NCBI GenBank assembly: GCA_000433515.1
Contig: FR891199.1
Location: 41,553-49,839, forward strand
Source of the DNA: Candidatus Colimorpha enterica
GTDB lineage: Bacteria; Bacillota; Clostridia; Oscillospirales; CAG-272
Direction of reading: 5' to 3'
Length of the DNA: 8,287 nucleotides
Position 1 is the stretch's first letter; the number at the start of each line of letters is the position of its first letter. Position numbers and translations under genes: made by a program. Shown here in pieces: positions 6,022 to 8,287 of this stretch. The notes beneath the pieces are model-generated. The model saw only the letters and a program-made list of their open reading frames with translations. It had not been told where the DNA came from and made no database searches.

Positions 6022-6567
6022 ATGATACACCTCACCGCCGCTGACCTGCATTTTCTCGGCGACAACGAAAAAGAACGATGTCGGGATCTCTGCCTGCACG
6101 GGAGCGTTTTTCTCAGCATCGACGGCACGGTTTTATGCGATGGCGGCGAATGGTGCGTTTCAGCCTCGGCACTGAGATTCATGCGCTCTGTCTTTGTTGA
6201 CCATATCTCAGCAAGCGGAGAGCAGATGATCCCCTGCTGCGGTCATTTCATGATCCCGTCCGGGGACGGAAAAACAGTTGATATTGTCGGCTGTTCAAAC
6301 GGCATTGATTTTGACGTGATCCACGAAAGCGGCGGGATAACGCTAAAAACAGCAGACGGCATGATATTCTTGACTGACCCCGGCGAATACCGACGCGCCG
6401 TGACCGGATATTCAAAAGAAATAGGTAGGTTTATGCAAAACCAGCCTGCAAGAGTCATTGACGACCGCTGGGAAAGATCGGCTTTTGCCGCTTTCTGCAA
6501 GGAGTGGAACACGCTTTCAAAGCGGCTCACTGATACCGTTGCGCCCGTTAATTCCGCGTTCCGGTAA
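6022..6567 (+). CDS. Conserved-looking hypothetical protein, second gene of the XRE operon
   Basis: 181 residues; I do not recognise the family with confidence. It has no signal peptide or membrane segment and is probably cytoplasmic. It reads as a mainly beta-rich N-terminal half (SVFLSIDGTVLC, GEWCVSASALRFM), a central GCSNGIDFDVIHESGGITLKT segment (~90-110) that looks strongly structured, and a helical C-terminus with GYSKEIGRFM and AAFCKEWNTL. It has eight Cys (20, 24, 39, 45, 72, 73, 91, 159), of which C72-C73 are adjacent, but they form no standard zinc motif. GAGGAG at 6007-6012, directly after the XRE stop, lies 9 bases before the ATG, so the two genes are almost certainly co-transcribed. 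A role as the regulator's partner, an immunity-type protein or an accessory effector is possible but unproven. A strong terminator follows within 6 bases. Confidence 0.82.
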   Translation: MIHLTAADLHFLGDNEKERCRDLCLHGSVFLSIDGTVLCDGGEWCVSASALRFMRSVFVDHISASGEQMIPCCGHFMIPSGDGKTVDIVGCSNGIDFDVIHESGGITLKTADGMIFLTDPGEYRRAVTGYSKEIGRFMQNQPARVIDDRWERSAFAAFCKEWNTLSKRLTDTVAPVNSAFR

Positions 6568-6572
6568 AGACG

Positions 6573-6624
6573 CGGCATAAAGCAAAAAACGCCCATTTAT
6601 TCAGGCGTTTTTTGCTTTATGCCG
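6573..6624. terminator. Very long bidirectional terminator hairpin
   Basis: A perfect 21-bp inverted repeat, arms 6573-6593 and 6604-6624, with a 10-base loop (CATTTATTCA). The inner part (AAAAAACGCC / GGCGTTTTTT) is a classic two-way terminator. The outer GGCATAAAGC / GCTTTATGCC extends it beyond what termination needs. It lies 5 bases after the plus-strand operon and faces the convergent FNT gene. Confidence 0.9.
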
Positions 6625-6721
6625 GCACGGAAGCCGTCTTTTCTTGATTAAAGTCCTCTCTGAAGTAAGCCGCAGTCACGAAAAAAGCACTCATTCCCAC
6701 GTAAGACCGATGTCTGAAAGA

Positions 6722-6740
6722 AAATTACAGGCTGTAATTT
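6722..6740. repeat. 19-base palindrome over the FNT gene stop codon
   Basis: AAATTACAG (6722-6730), one central base, then CTGTAATTT (6732-6740). The right arm overlaps the FNT stop codon (TAA on the minus strand, 6741-6739). On the minus strand it is followed by TTC and a T-rich run, so it could act as a weak AT-rich terminator; alternatively it is an operator-like site or chance. Confidence 0.4.
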
Positions 6741-7371
6741 ATTTTACGCCGCCGTCCGGATCGCTTGCCATATGCGACGGATCAAGCAGCGGCAGGATCA
6801 TCGCTCCGAGAGAATTTCCGGCAACAGCGGTGGCAGTGAACAATAAAAACCGCCATCCGAAAACTCCCGCCGCGCCGAAATAGAACGTATCGGCAATCGA
6901 ATGCTCAAAACCGGACAGAATAAACACCGGCACACAGAAAATTATTCCGAGAACCGATTTTTTCTCGCGGAAAATGCTGACAGCAAGGTACATAAGCACG
7001 CCGCAGAACAGTGCGCGGACAAACACCGACGGAATTGTCAGCGCAAGCTTTGCCGCGCAAAGACTCACTGCCGCGGTTTTCAGAGCCGGGATCATGAACG
7101 ACAGCATAAGTCCGAGAAAATATGCTGTGAAAAGATTCCCGACAAGCCCGACCGCAAGACTGACAATGTCGCTCTTTTTATGCTCGGTGACGGCATAACC
7201 GATTTTCCCGGTATACAGATAATATCCCCGGTAACAGATGCACAGGAGCGCCACCGAAAAGAGCATTGCCCCGATATAACGGTTTTCGCACGACAGAAAG
7301 ACGCTGCCGCCTATCGCGATAAGAAGCCCGGCGCAGACGCTGAGCCGGAGCGTTGAGACCACGTTTTTCAT
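6739..7371 (-). CDS. Formate/nitrite transporter (FNT) family channel
   Basis: 210 residues with about six hydrophobic spans (~9-28, 33-53, 69-92, 116-133, 139-160, 172-195), the FNT topology. These are pentameric inner-membrane channels for formate, nitrite, lactate or hydrosulfide. The key evidence is SGFEHSIADTF (~153-163), matching the FNT motif with the central-pore His (H157). Also present are YLYTG (~51-55) at the omega-loop position, VGNLFTAYF (~77-85), and GNSLGAMILP (~185-194) in the last helix. It is shorter than most FNT proteins (about 250-290) through trimmed termini, not a lost helix. The ATG at 7369-7371 has GGAGGG at 7376-7381; the frame extends upstream to 7452, but that part is riboswitch RNA. 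Substrate cannot be read from the sequence; the ZTP riboswitch upstream favours formate. It is transcribed alone from its own promoter. Confidence 0.9.
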   Translation of the reverse strand: MKNVVSTLRLSVCAGLLIAIGGSVFLSCENRYIGAMLFSVALLCICYRGYYLYTGKIGYAVTEHKKSDIVSLAVGLVGNLFTAYFLGLMLSFMIPALKTAAVSLCAAKLALTIPSVFVRALFCGVLMYLAVSIFREKKSVLGIIFCVPVFILSGFEHSIADTFYFGAAGVFGWRFLLFTATAVAGNSLGAMILPLLDPSHMASDPDGGVK

Positions 7372-7375
7372 AATA

Positions 7376-7381
7376 CCCTCC
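7376..7381 (-). promoter_or_regulatory. Ribosome binding site fixing the FNT start
   Basis: GGAGGG on the minus strand, 4-5 bases before ATG 7371-7369 and directly after the terminator T-run. It supports the 210-residue protein over the longer open frame. Confidence 0.8.
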
Positions 7382-7418
7382 AAAAAAACAAGGACCCGCA
7401 AGATAATCTCACGAGCCC
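7382..7418 (-). terminator. Intrinsic terminator forming the expression platform of the ZTP riboswitch
   Basis: On the minus strand: 5' arm GGGCTCGTGAG (7418-7408), 5-base loop, 3' arm CTTGCGGGTCC (7402-7392), 11 pairs including four G-U, then TTG and seven T (7388-7382). The first four bases of the 5' arm (7418-7415) are also the conserved 3' strand of riboswitch helix P3, so terminator and folded aptamer cannot form together. Family knowledge (ZTP switches turn genes on) implies that ligand binding prevents termination. Confidence 0.82.
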
Positions 7419-7486
7419 AGACGGTCGGCAAAGTCTTATTCCCCGTTCCCATGCAGTTATCTGCTTCCGTCAGTTACGGGAGACCT
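7415..7486 (-). promoter_or_regulatory. ZTP (pfl motif) riboswitch aptamer upstream of the FNT gene
   Basis: Read on the minus strand. Outer stem AGGTCT (7486-7481) pairs with AGACTT (7436-7431). P1 CCCGT (7480-7476) pairs with ACGGG (7446-7442). The conserved internal loop reads AACTGACGGAA on one side and ATGGGA on the other, close to the ZTP consensus (ACUGGCG and GGGGAG). P2 is GCAG-ATAA-CTGC (7464-7453). After a linker comes the P3 region CCGACCGTCTGGGC, matching the hallmark CCGCCUGGGC with one change. Pseudoknot GACGG (7471-7467) pairs perfectly with CCGTC (7424-7420); relative to the consensus pair GGCG/CGCC both sides have changed together. ZTP (AICAR triphosphate) accumulates when 10-formyl-tetrahydrofolate is scarce. 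The identification comes from memory of the consensus, without a covariance search. Confidence 0.85.
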
Positions 7487-7496
7487 GTATGTCTGT

Positions 7497-7526
7497 ATTA
7501 TAACACAAGCCGGAACACCCTGTCAA
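7497..7526 (-). promoter_or_regulatory. Perfect-consensus sigma-A promoter of the FNT gene
   Basis: On the minus strand: -35 TTGACA (7526-7521), 18-base spacer, -10 TATAAT (7502-7497). The transcription start is expected near 7490, four bases before the riboswitch outer stem. A strong constitutive promoter feeding a riboswitch-controlled terminator is a usual arrangement. Confidence 0.9.
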
Positions 7527-7549
7527 CCCCCAAATAAGCCGACAGGGTG
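7516..7549. repeat. 9-bp inverted repeat overlapping the FNT -35 element (pcp terminator or operator)
   Basis: CACCCTGTC (7516-7524) and GACAGGGTG (7541-7549), perfect, with a 16-base loop. It starts 9 bases downstream of the pcp stop on the minus strand, so it may be the pcp terminator, but on that strand only TT follows the stem. On the plus strand it is followed by G and four T. One arm contains most of the FNT -35 hexamer, so a regulator or a pcp transcript end could affect FNT transcription. Confidence 0.5.
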
Positions 7550-7557
7550 GTTTTATA

Positions 7558-8181
7558 TCATGTTCCGTGCGAAATCTGCTCCGCGACAACCGAAATCGCC
7601 GCTATAAGCCCTTTTACAATATCGCACATTTCCATTCCCGGAGTTCCGGGCTGCTTTCCGACGGTCTGTCCGGTAAGATACGGGACATGGATAAAACCGC
7701 CGCGCATTCCCGGATATCTTGTGGCGGAAAGGTACAAAAGCCGGTACATAAGGCTGTTGCATACAAATGTTCCCGCCGAGAGCGACAGTGCGGCATTCAC
7801 GCCGGCTTCCTTTATCGCGGCTGCCATTTCCTTCACCGGCAGGGAGGAAAAATACGCATTCTCCCCGTCGGCGCAGACCGGAATGTCGGTCGGAATGAAT
7901 CCGTCGTTGTCGGGAGAGGTGCTGTCCATCAGATTTACGGCAATCCTCTCCGGTGTGATCGCGGCACGTCCTCCCGCCTGACCGATACAGACAACGGCTT
8001 CTGGACGGACACGCTCAATTGCTTCCTCAAGCACTCTTCCGCTGCGCAGGAACGATGTCGGGATCAGCCGTTTCACAATCGCGGCACCGCCGATACAGTC
8101 GGGAAGCAGCTTCACCGCCTCATACGCAGGATTGATGCTTTCCCCTCCGAACGGGTCAAAACCGGTAACAAGTATTTTCAT
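7558..8181 (-). CDS. pcp: Pyroglutamyl-peptidase I (pyrrolidone-carboxylate peptidase)
   Basis: 207 residues, normal for the C15 cysteine peptidase family (EC 3.4.19.3), which removes N-terminal pyroglutamate from peptides in the cytoplasm. The N-terminus MKILVTGFDPFGG and the NPAYE segment are family hallmarks. The catalytic triad is visible: E78 in GGRAAITPERIAVN, C141 in LSAGTFVCNSLMY and H165 in GGFIHVPYLT. VKRLIPTSF (~36-44) is also typical. The ATG at 8179-8181 has GGAGG at 8188-8192 with 6-base spacing. It begins 19 bases after the stop of a probable membrane-protein gene on the same strand, with no promoter in the gap, so it is likely read with it. Its transcript probably ends at the inverted repeat at 7516-7549. 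Nothing is missing or broken. Confidence 0.96.
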   Translation of the reverse strand: MKILVTGFDPFGGESINPAYEAVKLLPDCIGGAAIVKRLIPTSFLRSGRVLEEAIERVRPEAVVCIGQAGGRAAITPERIAVNLMDSTSPDNDGFIPTDIPVCADGENAYFSSLPVKEMAAAIKEAGVNAALSLSAGTFVCNSLMYRLLYLSATRYPGMRGGFIHVPYLTGQTVGKQPGTPGMEMCDIVKGLIAAISVVAEQISHGT

Positions 8182-8200
8182 TTCAAACCTCCGCAGGACG

Positions 8201-8287
8201 TCACAGAGACGCGAAAATGCGCGTTCCGCTGTTTCTGATCCACAGATACATTACAAGCGACAGTACGGCAGTAACAGCCGCAGAAGC
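8201..8287 (-). CDS. C-terminal 28 residues of a probable membrane protein (rest outside the window)
   Basis: On the minus strand the frame is open from the window edge (codon 8287-8285) to TGA at 8203-8201. The 28 residues comprise a hydrophobic helix (AAVTAVLSLVMYLWI) and a short polar tail (RNSGTRIFASL). This fits the last transmembrane helix and cytoplasmic tail of a transporter; the ending resembles tails of MATE-type efflux proteins, but so little sequence makes this weak. It shares strand with pcp and ends 19 bases before it, with the pcp ribosome binding site in the gap, which supports a real co-transcribed gene rather than a chance frame. Confidence 0.5.
   Translation of the reverse strand, partial: ASAAVTAVLSLVMYLWIRNSGTRIFASL

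Noticed and set aside
7372..7452. N-terminal extension of the FNT open frame
   Set aside because: This stretch is the riboswitch and its terminator; a strong ribosome binding site sits right before ATG 7371, and the extension does not resemble FNT N-termini.
7415..7486. Alternative identity as a THF riboswitch or protein-bound leader
   Set aside because: The THF consensus does not fit, while the ACUGAC loop, GGGA strand, CUGGGC and compensated pseudoknot fit ZTP.
7567..8238. Plus-strand 223-codon open frame antisense to pcp
   Set aside because: The pcp frame has an intact catalytic triad and ribosome binding site; this frame is Arg/Cys-rich shadow sequence.

Overview
The window looks like chromosomal DNA of an anaerobic, gut-type member of the Clostridia (Firmicutes). 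The evidence is moderate GC (roughly half), frequent ATA isoleucine codons, strong GGAGG-type ribosome binding sites, textbook sigma-A promoters and Clostridia-like gene content. The species cannot be named from the sequence. I see no insertion sequence, tRNA, rRNA, CRISPR array or phage gene.

Layout. (1) At the left edge lies the 3' end of a thioredoxin-reductase-like flavoprotein (+). A bidirectional terminator separates it from a convergent minus-strand block. (2) That block, read right to left from about 5.0 kb to 0.3 kb, is topB (DNA topoisomerase III), dusB (tRNA-dihydrouridine synthase), an ECF sigma factor and its membrane-anchored zinc-finger anti-sigma factor. topB has its own promoter. 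dusB has a second, perfect-consensus promoter that should also transcribe the sigma/anti-sigma pair. (3) Divergent from topB is a two-gene plus-strand operon (about 5.1-6.6 kb). It has a good promoter, a ~145-nt structured leader, an XRE-type regulator with C-terminal tandem helical repeats, and a 181-residue protein I do not recognise. It ends in a 21-bp perfect-stem terminator. (4) The right part is on the minus strand: the last 28 codons of a probable membrane protein, pcp (pyroglutamyl-peptidase I), then a separately transcribed formate/nitrite-transporter (FNT) family gene.

The most striking element is the leader of the FNT gene. A perfect TTGACA/TATAAT promoter is followed by an RNA that matches the ZTP (pfl) riboswitch architecture, including a compensated base change in its pseudoknot. 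The conserved 3' P3 strand is reused as the 5' arm of an intrinsic terminator just upstream of the FNT ribosome binding site. This points to an ON switch that raises a formate-type channel when ZTP signals a shortage of 10-formyl-tetrahydrofolate. The least understood part is the XRE-repeat regulator plus its unknown partner.

No stretch over 300 bases is gene-free. The longest gaps are 4985-5271 (two divergent promoters and the leader), 7372-7557 (riboswitch, promoter and inverted repeat) and 6568-6738 (terminator, then about 100 bp in which I see only a palindrome).
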